Positions 32,401 to 42,195 are shown, numbered from the stretch's first letter. The stretch: DNA of 64,000 nt from Blastobasis lacticolella (GCA_905147135.1 LR990045.1:14422173-14486172); one strand, 5' to 3'. Notes: generated from the sequence alone by a model not told the origin. A program made the numbers and translations.

Positions 32401-32720
32401 CACATAATTGGGAAATGCTGTGCCAGACATATCGCTGTACAGATGCCTGACAGAAAATACAAATGATGATTGCATTAATTAGTTACATTTACAGTTTGTG
32501 ATTAGTTCTGACATTTTCATATTCATAATTTTATTTTATTTTGACATTGTTATTGATAATGTGCAATACATATTATTTAAAGGCTGACATTTGTATAACT
32601 TTATCTGACATATATACCTATGTTTATTTTTGTTTTATGATTATGACATGAATTAATTCTAAAGTGACGTTGTAATGCTGACGATGAATGTATTTATTAA
32701 CCCTTCGATATAACTGCACG
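29460..32720 (+). mobile_element. Single-ORF LINE, lightly damaged
   Basis: A leader of about 200 bp precedes one long coding region (29660-32466) and an AT-rich 3' region of about 250 bp that repeats TGACATT. The 3' region resembles 61241-61400. The GGRQGGLTSP-like box (VRQGGLTSPTLFN) and the endonuclease-first single-ORF plan separate it from the two-ORF elements at 8-17 kb. The clade is uncertain (RTE/Vingi-like or Jockey-like). Confidence 0.65.
29660..32466 (+). pseudogene. Endonuclease plus reverse transcriptase gene with four lesions
   Basis: The N-terminal 193 codons give an apurinic-type endonuclease: FATFNCKNVKRSI, VVCLQETWLL, GRPHGGVALLWR and VFILGDLNADPSE. One frame change near 30230 moves to the frame that carries the rest: SDVHGTSSWL, then an SDHFPL box just after TGA at 30340, where Trp would be expected. 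The RT follows: MSRGKSPGHDGLSIEHL, NYGPISLATIVAKVFDGLL, a TAG at 31393 inside a GFRP box, CFLDLSKAFDRV, GVRQGGLTSPTLFN and LSYADDMVLLS. A TGA at 32173 precedes the last 95 codons. The RT aspartates remain. With one shift and three nonsense codons, the copy is young but dead. Confidence 0.8.
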
Positions 32721-32944
32721 TCCATGACAAAATTAAACTTCATTTGTATTTAACTAACAAAAATTCCACAATATGCGTTTTGAATGAAGTTGTGTTGGTA
32801 CAAATAAATATGAATAAGTAGATAAAATATCTAAATGTGAACACTCACTTCAATACCTTCATTACCATTAATTATGTATGAATATTGTATCGTCATTATA
32901 AATAGGTCTACTTTATTTTCAACATTATACAGAAACAACTTAGG
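32721..32944. other. Spacer
   Basis: AT-rich sequence between the LINE 3' region and the foldback element. Nothing recognised. Confidence 0.3.
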
Positions 32945-33874
32945 CGCGGATTATATCAAGCGTCGGCGACGCAGGTTGCGTTATGCTGTCTACTCAAAAT
33001 TTTATAAATTTCAAATTAGCCGTCGCACGATGCGTTTATAACGCAGGTTGCGTCGGCGCGCGCATTAAAAATTCATGCAATTTTGAGTTGACACTGGTGA
33101 CAGCATTAGAGACCGACCAAACCTAAGCCCAAAATACGATGACACTGCGATATCGCCAGCTGCCGAACTTAAAACCGTTGTAACTCAGAAACAATGAATC
33201 CTAGAACACTAGTTTCTAAAGAAAAATGATAGCACTCGTCGAGATCTGAATTTTAGGTGACAGCTGTCATACTTAAAACCGTTATAACTCGGAAACTACA
33301 GGTCATAGAACACTAGTTTTTAAAGAGAAATGGCTGTTCACATCGAGCTCTACATTTCGGATGACAGATTTGAGTTCAACAGCTGTCACCTGAATTTCAG
33401 ATCTCGATCAGTGTTATAATTTTTCTTTAGAAACTAGTGTTCTAGGACCAATAGCATTAGAGTCACAACCGTTTTAAGTTTGACAGCTGTCACCCGAAAC
33501 GCAGGTCTCGACGATTACCGTAATTTCTCTTTAGGAACAAGTGTTCTAGGACCAATCACTTCCGAGTTAAGCGAGAGAGGAGAGATGGGGATAGGGTGTG
33601 AAAATTTGCTAATATGAAAGCATGCTTTTGTGAAACTTGGTCAAACAAATCGTGTGGACAACTCACGTTAGAAACCCGACGCAATCGAGTATATGCGGCG
33701 TTATCACAACGACGGCGTGTTTTGAGCTCCTGTTTGGTCGGTTCTTAATAAACCTGCGTCGCCGACGCAACTTGCGTTACCGACGGAACATACAGCGCCG
33801 ACGCAAAAAATTCATACAATTTTGACTTGACAGCATAACGAAACTTGAGTCGCCGACGCTTGATATAATCCGCG
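32945..33874. mobile_element. 930-bp foldback element
   Basis: The ends are inverted over about 55 bp: CGCGGATTATATCAAGCGTC at the left, and its reverse complement GACGCTTGATATAATCCGCG at the right. GTTATGCTGTC is conserved about 35 bp in from each end. Short GC-rich motifs (GACGCAGGTTGCGTTA, GCGTCGGCGC) recur near both ends. The centre is the inverted array at 33165-33569. No transposase frame is present. The 97-bp MITE at 2328-2424 shares the ends. Confidence 0.8.
33165..33569. repeat. Four-unit inverted array (two forward, two reverse)
   Basis: A unit of about 100 bp occurs twice forward (from 33167 and from 33271) and twice reverse (33380-33480 and 33481-33569). Core text is ACTTAAAACCGTT, AGAACACTAGTTT, TAAAGAAAAATG and GGTGACAGCTGTCA. 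The reverse copies carry AACTAGTGTTCTAGGACC. The two pairs form the stem of a hairpin about 400 bp long, with its turn near 33372. Confidence 0.75.
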
Positions 33875-34194
33875 TCTTACAACTGCTGTTAATTTGTAAG
33901 TTTGGCGGTGCAGTATAATGTTGCCGCCAATGTTGGCAAGCGAAGATGGGGAAGGTAGAAAAGGGTAATTACCCACCTGGCCGGGTGTTGTGACCAGGGG
34001 ACCAAGGGTCCGACAGTTGATCGTCGGAAGTTGTATATATGCCGTGGAAGTTGGCATATTTCTCTAGCGCCATCTATGTGCGGATGCTTGCCAACCTTGT
34101 GTTCGTGTACTCGTAATGTGAGTAGCGTTGAGTCTCCCTAGTGGAGCGATAGATGTCGCTACATAAGTAACAACTAAAGAAAATTGTCATGGAC
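33875..34194. other. Spacer
   Basis: No transposon protein. Contains TAGCGCCATCTATGTGCGG, a motif I have seen dispersed in moth genomes but cannot classify. Confidence 0.3.
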
Positions 34195-34296
34195 AAATAA
34201 TGCACATCGGCTAGTTCAGCTTCGTAGAGCGTCGTCTCTATCACACAGTGAATACCTAGATAAGCCGAAATTAGCTGATGTGCATTATTAACCGAC
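34195..34296. mobile_element. About 100-bp MITE
   Basis: AATAATGCACATCGGCTAG at the left pairs with TAGCTGATGTGCATTATT at the right, and GCTT/AAGC pairing continues inward. The fragment at 834-870 carries one similar arm. No coding capacity. Confidence 0.65.
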
Positions 34297-34399
34297 AACT
34301 AGTGTAGGTATTTATGATTATAACACTAGCGGTACTATTGATAAAAATACCTTAAAGTAGTGAAATATATAGAAATACCTTAGCAGTGCGGTAGTGCGG

Positions 34400-35334
34400 A
34401 TTCTAGAGCAATATGAAGCACTCAAGTTTTTTTTTTATTGATGCTGTGACGACAGATCGTTTAAACTCAGCGGATTCTATTTTACATATGCTGAACAATC
34501 CGTACAACAAAATGTACTTGCAGTTTCTTGAATTTTCTTTGGATTTTTTCACTAAATTTAATTAAGCTATGCAGTCCGAAAAGCCACAAATTCAATCGAT
34601 TCATGAGCATTTGTGCCGCATATTTAAATCATTCCTGGATTGCTATATGAATAGCTCATATTTATTTGAGACTGAGCTCTACAATGTCCAGCATGATAAC
34701 CCACGACACTACAAACCAATTGATGATCTTTATCTTGGCGCGAATGTTGCTGTATCGTTGTCTACTGCTCCTAATTTGAATCCAAATGATGTACATGTAT
34801 TTAAACTACGATGTCTAGATTTTTATGTAGAAAATCCCGTTACAATTTTGGAAATAACACCACAAAAGTTTAAACTTTCTCAATCCCATTATTGTTAAAC
34901 GGCGCAGTATACCATCATTGACTCACATTGCACACGCTTTTCCTAATATAATCGGACAAGAACATTTTCAAACATTGGACAATGAGTGGCGACAATTGAG
35001 AATGAATGTAGACCTTCTAGAATCAAACGCAGAAGATACAGAATTGTTTTGGCATCAAGTCAATTGTGCACAAGACTTAGATGGACAATCATTATATCCA
35101 ACTCTTCTGCAATTTGTTACTGCTTTACTAAGTCTCCCTCATTCTAGTGCCGCAGTGGAAAGAATATTTTCCGCAGTAAATTTAATTAAAACAAAAACAA
35201 GAAACCATTTAGGCACTGAAACGATTGAGAGACTTCTTATAACGAAAAAATTTCTTAGTGATGAACCCTGTTATAAACTCCAAGTTGATAAAAAAATGAT
35301 TGTTAAAATGAATAAAAATATATACAAAAAATAA
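34400..35334 (+). pseudogene. hAT transposase relic
   Basis: The frame begins around RILEQYEALK, then slips at a run of ten T (34427-34436). It continues IDAVTTDRLNSADSILHML and MYLQFLEFSLDFFTKFN. After a TAA at 34563 it reads IQSIHEHLCRIFKSFL and HYKPIDDLYLGAN. A second shift near 34890 leads to LTHIAHAFPNIIG and the dimerisation domain: LLSLPHSSAAVERIFSAVN, TKTRNHLGTETIERLLITK. The E(R)xFS helix is a hallmark of hAT transposases. The N-terminal BED finger and the first catalytic region are missing. It cannot be active. Confidence 0.8.
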
Positions 35335-35474
35335 TAAATATTGTTTTCTTGAACAGATTTTGTACAGATTTAATTACAGTTTTACAGATTTTAGCGTTTT
35401 GTGTTCATACAGATTTTGTACAGATTTTTCGACCGTTCTATCCAGATTTCTCGATCTGGCGTGTGGCAACACTG
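34400..35474 (+). mobile_element. 5'-truncated hAT DNA transposon
   Basis: A transposase relic is followed by a 3' region with three copies of ACAGATTTTGTACAGATTT-like text. The right end is GTGGCAACACTG, whose reverse complement CAGTGTTGCCAC is a classical hAT terminus. No matching left end is visible before 34400, so the 5' part is lost. A target duplication therefore cannot be tested (AGCGCTAA follows the end). Confidence 0.7.
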
Positions 35475-35597
35475 AGCGCTAATATGCGTTTATCAATAAT
35501 GTTTAAAATCAGCAAACTTAAAACCTTCTATAAATCTCACATAACTTATTATGACTAAGACCGTAAATTTATATACGAGTACAAGAAAAGCAATACC

Positions 35598-35849
35598 TTA
35601 TTCTTGTGAATAGACAATGATCTTACTCACAGTATAAAATACAATCATAGCTACCTTTCTGTTACACAATACAATAACCGAGCTACTATTATTATGAAAC
35701 ATAAAGGGACCATCATCCAATATCACAGCATTATCTCCAGCCATTTCATGTTTCCACCGATCTTTCCGCGCCACTGCGACAGCTTTTGAAAGCCAAGAGA
35801 TGACAGCCTCGACACATGTAGGTCTTTGTGAAGTGTCTTTTGTTTTTAT
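35598..35849 (-). CDS. Uncharacterised open frame
   Basis: On the minus strand 83 codons run between stops with moderate GC content. The frame reads KDTSQRPTCVEAVISWLSK, AVAVARKDRWKH, MAGDNAVILDDGPFMFHNN and SSSVIVLCNRK. The first ATG is at MAGDN, so only about 38 codons have an ATG start. TACTGTGAGTAAG within the frame would be a strong 5' splice site. I do not recognise the protein. It may be an exon, or part of a repeat family with coding-like text. Confidence 0.25.
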   Translation of the reverse strand: MKTKDTSQRPTCVEAVISWLSKAVAVARKDRWKHEMAGDNAVILDDGPFMFHNNSSSVIVLCNRKVAMIVFYTVSKIIVYSQE

Positions 35850-36418
35850 TTATACTCTGGAAGGGCCTAGCGAGAGAGCCTTTTCTTCTCTCAAGAGAGG
35901 AGAAGGGACTAAGTTCTGAATTGAATTATAACCTCACGCAGACACGACCCATGTAAAGTGTTACTTATTCAATTATTTGTTCCTATTCGTCTCTCGGTTT
36001 TCTTGGCTTATATCAGAACAGTAATATAGTTACACTTTCGTATTGAACGCGTTGGTCGACATGTGGAGGTTTGTGTTTTAGGTCCTACTAATTGTTGGGT
36101 CGTTTGCCATATACTTTTATATTTATTATTATATTAGACGGGACTTGGACGCGACGTACCTTTATGATTTGTTTTACCGACGTTTCGGTAGGGTTATATG
36201 TGTAAAGAACGCGAGTTTAGTTTGAAACAAATACTTTTATATTTATCAACCATACCATAAAATTATATAAATTCAGGATTTACCGGTTTTCCCTCTTGAC
36301 TTTAATCAGCGCCTTTGAGTAGATACTTACCATTTTTAGTCGAATTTAATTGGTTCTAAATTGATTGATTACACTGCGGTGTTCAAGCCCGAGGAGTCTG
36401 CCTGGGTGGGTACCACTG

Positions 36419-36600
36419 CCTTACCCACCTACTTCGTCCGCTTACATTTCGGTTATAACATTTCAGGCCCGATTTCGCGGGAACCATACTTAATTTAGGT
36501 ATAAACTATGGCCTATATGCTATTCGGGGCATAAGCTATATTCATCACAATCAGATCAGTAGTTTTCGCATGTAAAAGTAACGAATATCCATCCTTAGTA
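36419..36600 (+). mobile_element. LEP1/Helitron-like fragment
   Basis: CTTCGTCCGCTTACATTTC, GATTTCGCGGGAACCATAC, AACTATGGCCTATATGC and ATCAGTAGTTTTCGCATG follow the order of a common lepidopteran Helitron-derived repeat. The usual 3' hairpin and CTAG end are not clear. Confidence 0.45.
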
Positions 36601-37321
36601 GGATAGTAGGATTATTATCAAGGAACAAAGTTTGCGTTGTTGGGTTCTGGCTTGAAAACAAGGTAGCCAGCCATATTACAGGCATATTGTCTAAGTCCTC
36701 ACAGTGGCAACGCATTCGTGGCGTGGTGGTACTTTTTTACAAGCATTTATTTTACTTCACTTGTATGTCCGGGAATTTTAATATGACCCTCTTCCCGGCG
36801 TTCAATTTAGCTGAAATTTTGTACCTATACCTATTTAACTGGGATGACAATGCATTAATGGTATCATGGAGCTGGTCTGTGACCTTGTCGTGTTTGAGCT
36901 CTTTGAAATGTTCTTGATAAGTACGATAGAAGCTTGTTATGAAAAAATGTTTATCATTTGGGAACTTATTGTTAAGTACACGAAAACTAGGTGGCTTCAA
37001 TCGAAGATGTTATAACCGACAGTTACCGCTGTCCATCAGGTGGGCTGTCTGCTTGTTTTCAAGCATCTGGTATTCAAGCATAAAATAAGCGTACAACAAC
37101 AGTTCTTTCTTTAGCTCCGTAACGATATAAACGTATTTGTTTTTTTTATTCCTATTCATAGCCCTATTTATTTGTCCAGCGATTCATACGGACAGACGAT
37201 CCACCTGACCTCATTCGATTCCTGCAACATGTAGTAAGCATACAATTAGAATAGAAGCCAGCCCCTACAACGTTCCATGAAAATTGAAAATGAAAATACA
37301 CTATGAAATTTCAACAAGGCA
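36601..37321. other. No gene recognised
   Basis: AT-rich spacer. A scrap CCATCAGGTGGGCTGTCTGC at 37033-37054 resembles the LINE-tail repeat at 6594-6690. Confidence 0.35.
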
Positions 37322-37402
37322 AGCCTTAAAGGTTAAAGGTTAATGGGCTCCTCTTTCCGCACTTGAACTCAAACTTAGTCCTTTGTACGTAGTTAAGGCG
37401 TG

Positions 37403-39598
37403 CTAATTTAGCCAGCCCACCTCCCTCCAGAAGTCCAGCAGTCTCTTCGGACGCTCGCAGATCTCTCGGAGGGACCCTGTTCCTAATGTGACTTTTACCC
37501 TGTGGTCCTTTAGTCCCCCACACTCCAGGACCACATGGGCCGCTGTTTCCTCGTCTACTAGGCATCCCCTGCATAAAAGACTGTCTGTAGCTCCTATTGT
37601 GAACAGTAGTTTGTTCAGGGGGAGGTGTCCTGTTATTGTACCAACTACTGTCCTGAGTTCTGTCCGTTTGAGATCTAGCAGTTTATTAGTTAGTCTAGGT
37701 GATCGTTCGGTCACAACCAACTTCGACTGTCTACATCCTATTGTGTTTTGCCAACGTTTATTGTGCTGGTCCGTAGTGTGTTTGCTCACCCATGCTCGCA
37801 GTGTGTTGAAAGAGAGGGGTAGGGACGGAGGAGGACCAGCAATTTCCGTCCCTGATCCCTTTCTTGCCAGCTCATCGGCGGCATCGTTCCCCATCGAATT
37901 GCTGTGACCCTTGACCCATTGTATCGTAACCCTGTTTGTCAGGGAGATATCTTCCAGTGCCTGGTAGCACTCCAGGATTAGGGCAGAGTTTATGCTGTTC
38001 TTTCCCAATGCCTTCAAGACTGACATGCTGTCCGATAAAATTCGGATACCTTGGTCGCTTATACCAAGTCTCTTTACTCGCATGGCGGCCTGTGTGATTG
38101 CTACACACTCGCATTGGAATATGGTACTATGTTCCCCTAATGGTATGGAACTCTTGATATTCAGATCCAGCGAGAAGATCCCTGCACCGGTGCCTTGGTC
38201 GGTCTTGGATCCGTCCGTATAGATACGGACTTCTCCTATCCCAGACCAGTCTGCCTTCGTTTCCGCAGTTTGTATCTGGTATCTCTTGCCAATTATGAAC
38301 TGTTTTGCGATTCGGTCACACTTGGCCTCAAACATAGGGTTACTCTGAACCATTGTTTCCCATAAGGTTTGATGGGAGTCAAGTTTATTGTTCCATTGTC
38401 TTGTTATCTTAAGTCTTAGAATTGCCATCTTTGCCTCCTGCTGTATATGCAGATCAAGAGGTGGCAGTCCCAGTAATACTTCAAGTGAAGCTGATGGTGT
38501 CGAGCGCATGCAGCCCGTTATGGCAGAGCATGCCATTCTCTGGAACCGTTGCAGCCTGTTGACCGCTGTATTGAGCTTGGTTCTGGACCACCAGGCCACC
38601 GCGCCATAGGCAACGAAAGGCCTCACCACGGCTGTATACAGCCACCTGGCAATCCTGGTGGAGATTCCCCATGTTTTGCCAATCAGTCTGCTACACTGCC
38701 ACATTGAGATACTGGCTTTGGCCAGTTTGTGTTCCAGATGTTTGTTCCATAACAGTTTGTTGTCGAAAATGACCCCAAGGTACTTGACCTCGTCTGTTAA
38801 GGATAGTTTGGTACCGAATAGCTTGGGGAGTCTGAGTTCTCCCAGAGTCCTCTTGTGTGTGAACAGGACAATCTCTGTCTTGGATGGATTGACCGAGAGG
38901 TCGTGCTCACTACACCAGCTTTCGACTATTTTTAGTGCAGACCTCATGAGGTCGCACAGAACGTTCTCAAATGGTCCGCTTATAAGTATGGCTATGTCAT
39001 CTGCATAGCCAATTGTATGGAATCTGTTGTCATTTAACCGGCTTATAAGCTCGTTGACTACAATATTCCACAATAACGGAGATAAGACCCCACCCTGTGG
39101 GCATCCCCTAGCGACCACTGCTCTGGTTGTGTCATTTATCGTTATTCGTACGGCCCTGCGTCTCAGCATTGAGTCGATCCATCCGGCTATGGTATCCTTT
39201 ACTCCATGCTTAATCAGTGCCTGATTGATGCTCCCAAAGTGTGTTTTGTCAAAAGCACCTTCTATGTCTATGAAGACTTCTAGAGTGGATTGCTTAGACG
39301 CCATAGCGTGTTCGATGTGAGTCGTTACGCTATGCAATGCTGATTCTGTGCTTTTGCCTGCAGTGTATGCATGCTGATTTTTGTGGAGAGGGTACTTTAT
39401 TAGCGCTGAGTCTCTGATGTCTCTGTCGCATATTCTTTCTAGGACCTTCAGCAGGAACGATGTCAGACTGATGGGCCTGAAAGCTTTGGGTTGTGTGTAG
39501 TCACTTTTGCCGGGCTTCGGAATAAACACAACCCTTACCTCTCTCCACTTTATTGGTATATATCTTTTAGCAAGACAGGCCCTGTATATATTGACCAA
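37403..39598 (-). CDS. LINE reverse transcriptase plus RNase H, open frame
   Basis: An uninterrupted frame of 731 codons. RT: VVFIPKPGKSDY, AFRPISLTSFLLKVLERI, NQHAYTAGKSTESALHSV, FIDIEGAFDKT (about 109), CPQGGVLSPLLWN (about 167) and IGYADDIAILI (about 197). RNase H: IYTDGSKTDQGTGAG (about 458), CECVAITQA (about 493), ILSDSMSVLKAL (about 519) and VKGHSNSMGNDAADELA (about 562), so all four catalytic acids are kept. The C-terminus has CRGCLVDEETAAHVVLEC, a CX2CX8HX4C zinc knuckle, and ends EVGWLN. This RT-RNase H-CCHC order fits LOA and R1/I-related LINEs. The frame is open although the element lacks its 5' part, so insertion was recent. The true start lies upstream in the fused endonuclease frame. 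Confidence 0.85.
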   Translation of the reverse strand: MVNIYRACLAKRYIPIKWREVRVVFIPKPGKSDYTQPKAFRPISLTSFLLKVLERICDRDIRDSALIKYPLHKNQHAYTAGKSTESALHSVTTHIEHAMASKQSTLEVFIDIEGAFDKTHFGSINQALIKHGVKDTIAGWIDSMLRRRAVRITINDTTRAVVARGCPQGGVLSPLLWNIVVNELISRLNDNRFHTIGYADDIAILISGPFENVLCDLMRSALKIVESWCSEHDLSVNPSKTEIVLFTHKRTLGELRLPKLFGTKLSLTDEVKYLGVIFDNKLLWNKHLEHKLAKASISMWQCSRLIGKTWGISTRIARWLYTAVVRPFVAYGAVAWWSRTKLNTAVNRLQRFQRMACSAITGCMRSTPSASLEVLLGLPPLDLHIQQEAKMAILRLKITRQWNNKLDSHQTLWETMVQSNPMFEAKCDRIAKQFIIGKRYQIQTAETKADWSGIGEVRIYTDGSKTDQGTGAGIFSLDLNIKSSIPLGEHSTIFQCECVAITQAAMRVKRLGISDQGIRILSDSMSVLKALGKNSINSALILECYQALEDISLTNRVTIQWVKGHSNSMGNDAADELARKGSGTEIAGPPPSLPLSFNTLRAWVSKHTTDQHNKRWQNTIGCRQSKLVVTERSPRLTNKLLDLKRTELRTVVGTITGHLPLNKLLFTIGATDSLLCRGCLVDEETAAHVVLECGGLKDHRVKVTLGTGSLREICERPKRLLDFWREVGWLN

Positions 39599-40526
39599 AT
39601 GATCGAGTAGTCTCCCACCACACCATTTCAGTAGGCCGGGGAATATTCCATCCGGGCCTGGTGCAGACGTATTGTAGGAAACTGTCCATTGCCCATCTTA
39701 CCTTATCTCTGGTCACAACTTTCTCAACTTGTTCCCATTCTGCTTTACTCGGACGGTGTTCCGCTGTCTCACTCCATGTCTGCTCATTGTTAATTTCGCA
39801 GCCTGGAAAGTGCGTGCCTAGCAGTAGCTCACATGTCTCCGAGTCCGTTTTGGTGTATGTTTTGTCAGGTTTGATTAGTGATCCTAGGTTGTGGACTTTA
39901 TCGTTACTAAGTACGTTTTTTATCCGAGCAGCCTGGGTAATCGATTCTATACCGGAGCAGAAGCGTCTCCAGCACTCCTCCTTCCGTTGCCGGACACGCT
40001 TCTTGTATTTCTTCTGGGTCTCCTTGTAGGTATCCCAGTCACTGTCGCATCTTGTGTTTTTGGCCCTATTGAACTGCTTCCTAAGTTTCCGTTTTAGTTT
40101 CTCCAGCTCGGGTCCCCACCACTGATGCCGCGGTTTCGGTCCCGACCGAGGGGAAGTTAGGGGGCATGTCTGTTCGTAGGCGTCTGTTAGAGTTAACGTT
40201 AGCTTGTCAACCTGTTTGTCTATGTCATTGTCTGTATGCTAGGTGGGTGGTATTGCTATCCTTGCTAGGGATTTCTCCGCACTCGCGTACCTAATACGGT
40301 CCGTTTTGCGAGGATTTCTGCTCACACTCCTTTCCCGGTTTTCTATGTTCAATTTAAATCTGATCCATCGGTGATCAGAGCAGGAAGCCTCGTCAGACAC
40401 ATGCCAGTCCGAGATTAGGTTAGATGCCCGGTTCGATGCTAAAGTCAGATCTATTATTGTTTGAGCCCTTCGTGTTACAAAAGTGGGTTCTGCGCCCCGA
40501 TTGATTAACGAGAGTCTGGTTGTCAA
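39599..40526 (-). pseudogene. C-terminal endonuclease and linker of the same LINE
   Basis: On the minus strand the frame reads INRGAEPTFVTRRAQTIIDL, LISDWHVSDEASCSDHRWI and SRNPRKTDRIRYASAE before a stop at 40239. The linker follows, with PRSGPKPRHQWWGPELEKL and YKETQKKYKKRVRQRKEEC, in a frame that changes before the RT at 39598. SDH is intact. The first two thirds of the endonuclease are absent. Compare ITDWHVSDE in 7313-7928. Confidence 0.7.
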
Positions 40527-40624
40527 GCCTTATTGCTTAAGCCTGCTTATCTGGCATTAGGTTCCATTTCCTTTCTTCAGCGTTACAACACACAGAATAG
40601 GTACGCATAGTATGAAATAAAGTC

Positions 40625-40800
40625 GCTTTACGCGTCTATCTGACTGTATGTCCTTAGAGGACATCCTCTCCCTAAACGACGCAACGCATTTTGATGCGGT
40701 TTTCACTATCGTTTAGAGAATTTCTTCCGTAATACATGCATATAGTAATAGAGAAAATCCGTGAACACCCGTGCAAAGCCGGGGCGCTTCGGTAGTTACG
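40625..40800 (+). repeat. Lepidopteran dispersed repeat, copy 1
   Basis: ACGACGCAACGCATTTTGAT, GCGGTTTTCACTATCG and ACCCGTGCAAAGCCGGGGC. The copy at 53640-53815 reads CTACGCAACAGATTTTAATG, GCGGTTTCC and GTCGCGCCGGGTCCACTAG. I know this as a common moth repeat, possibly Helitron-derived. Confidence 0.5.
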
Positions 40801-41879
40801 TCATCATACACTTATTGTTAGTCAAATCGATATCGAGTACGGTTACGAAGATTATCGGGGTCTATCTGTAGGTTCCTATGCTGTAGTATGACGTACCAGG
40901 GCTATCTCACTTCGCCGATTCAGTGACAAAGAACAACTTGACGTCATCACTTCTCCTGCACCGCGCATTTACTGCAAAAACCTATGGTACTCGTTCACTA
41001 AGTTTGACAGTGAAGCTGGTAGTGTTAGTGAGAAAATAATCAACATAAAACAAAATACAAGAATATTTCTCTCATCCCCTTTTATTGTCTACATTCTACG
41101 TCCATCTGAAATAATGTTAACGGTTCTAAGGGTTTTGGTATGCGGTTAGCTATATTCCACGAATCGGAAAACTTGCCGCGAACCACCCATTGTTCGTTTT
41201 CATACCTTTAATGTAAGTCCGGGTAGTATAGGCCGTCTAGTTTGAACTTATTAATCTTTCCTCAAACTAACTGAGTACTATAACTCTCAAGATCGCGAGT
41301 GTAAAGGATATTTGAAATGCCTTTCATTTTTTTATCAGATCGTTTTCTCAATGACGAAATTCATAAGAAAAGTAGGTAATGCTCCTTGACATTTACGATG
41401 TTGTAAATAAAAGCTTTCTACCGAAAAATACTTAACGAATTACAAACGGTAATCCAGGTAATCGGAAAGATAACAGAAAAGCAATGTCATAATCGAATAA
41501 AATTTCGTCTGAAAAAGGGAAAGTGTAAAAATAATGTTCAAAGCGAATCCATATTGAAAGTGAAAAACCTGAGGCGAGATATTCCGAAGAGGTTTCCGAA
41601 GAAATAAATCGAGAATCCTTTCGCGCTTGTTTGAACTTCGTCCCGTTCATTGATTGCTTAATTAGAAGATTTCCCCGGGATATTGCTTACTTTCAGTTGA
41701 GTTCGTGTAATAAAATGAACTTTGAAAAGGATTTTGAACTGGTTAAAGGATTTTCTACTGGGGTCCCTTCTAGGACGAGATAAAGGAGGATAATTCGCAA
41801 CGTTAGTTGCAACTGTGGTGGAATTTAGTGGAAACTTCAATTGATCCATAGGGCTTTTTAATTTATATTAAAATCATCA
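40801..41879. other. No gene recognised
   Basis: No coding motif or clear repeat. Two short minus-strand open frames (41432-41650, 41658-41849) have no recognisable content. Confidence 0.35.
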
Positions 41880-42195
41880 TCTTGGCGTTAACGTCCCGGT
41901 TGTGCTCTCTCACCCGGGGTCGGCCTTGACTATGATCCAGGATTTGGCAGATCAGATAATTACTGTGGAGCGACTGCTATCTGACCTCCGTGACACTGTT
42001 ACCAGGGGAACCAAACCAGATTGGATAATGGTTACACATTCAGTTACCCTAAGATTTCATCACGATGTTTGCCTTCGCTATTAGAGAAATAACTCAGAAA
42101 ATCGGTCAACGATACATGGCCGCAGCGGGATTCGAACCCCGTACCTCTCGCTTACGAGTCGGATACCTTAACCGTTGGGCCACCGACGCTCCTTG
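41880..42195 (-). mobile_element. tRNA-derived SINE (family 2), copy 1, nearly full length
   Basis: Read on the minus strand, it starts GGAGCGTCGG, then a perfect A box TGGCCCAACGG (42182-42172). A perfect B box GGTTCGAATCC follows (42138-42128). The body holds GTGTAACCATTATCCAATCT, CCAAATCCTGGATCATAG and GCACAACCGGGACGTTAACG. The tRNA part does not fold into a good cloverleaf: the acceptor and anticodon stems mismatch. It is therefore a SINE head and not a tRNA gene. Related copies are at 51137-51432 and 26917-27002. Confidence 0.8.

Larger units (their letters stand above)
37322..40545 (-). mobile_element. R1/LOA-like LINE with RNase H, 5'-truncated
   Basis: On the minus strand it runs from the last part of the endonuclease (40526) through RT and RNase H to a short 3' UTR ending in TTAACCTTTAACCTTTAA near 37329-37345. 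The N-terminal endonuclease and any ORF1 are missing, as expected for incomplete reverse transcription. Confidence 0.75.

Noticed and set aside
34300..34400. Left end of the hAT element
   Set aside because: I looked for CAGTGTTGCC upstream of the transposase relic and found none, so the element is treated as 5'-truncated.
37488..37907. Plus-strand open frame of 139 codons
   Set aside because: It is the antisense shadow of the RNase H part of the minus-strand LINE.
42116..42192. tRNA gene on the minus strand
   Set aside because: The A and B boxes are perfect, but the acceptor, anticodon and part of the T stem do not pair, and the sequence continues into a body shared with two other loci. It is a SINE head.
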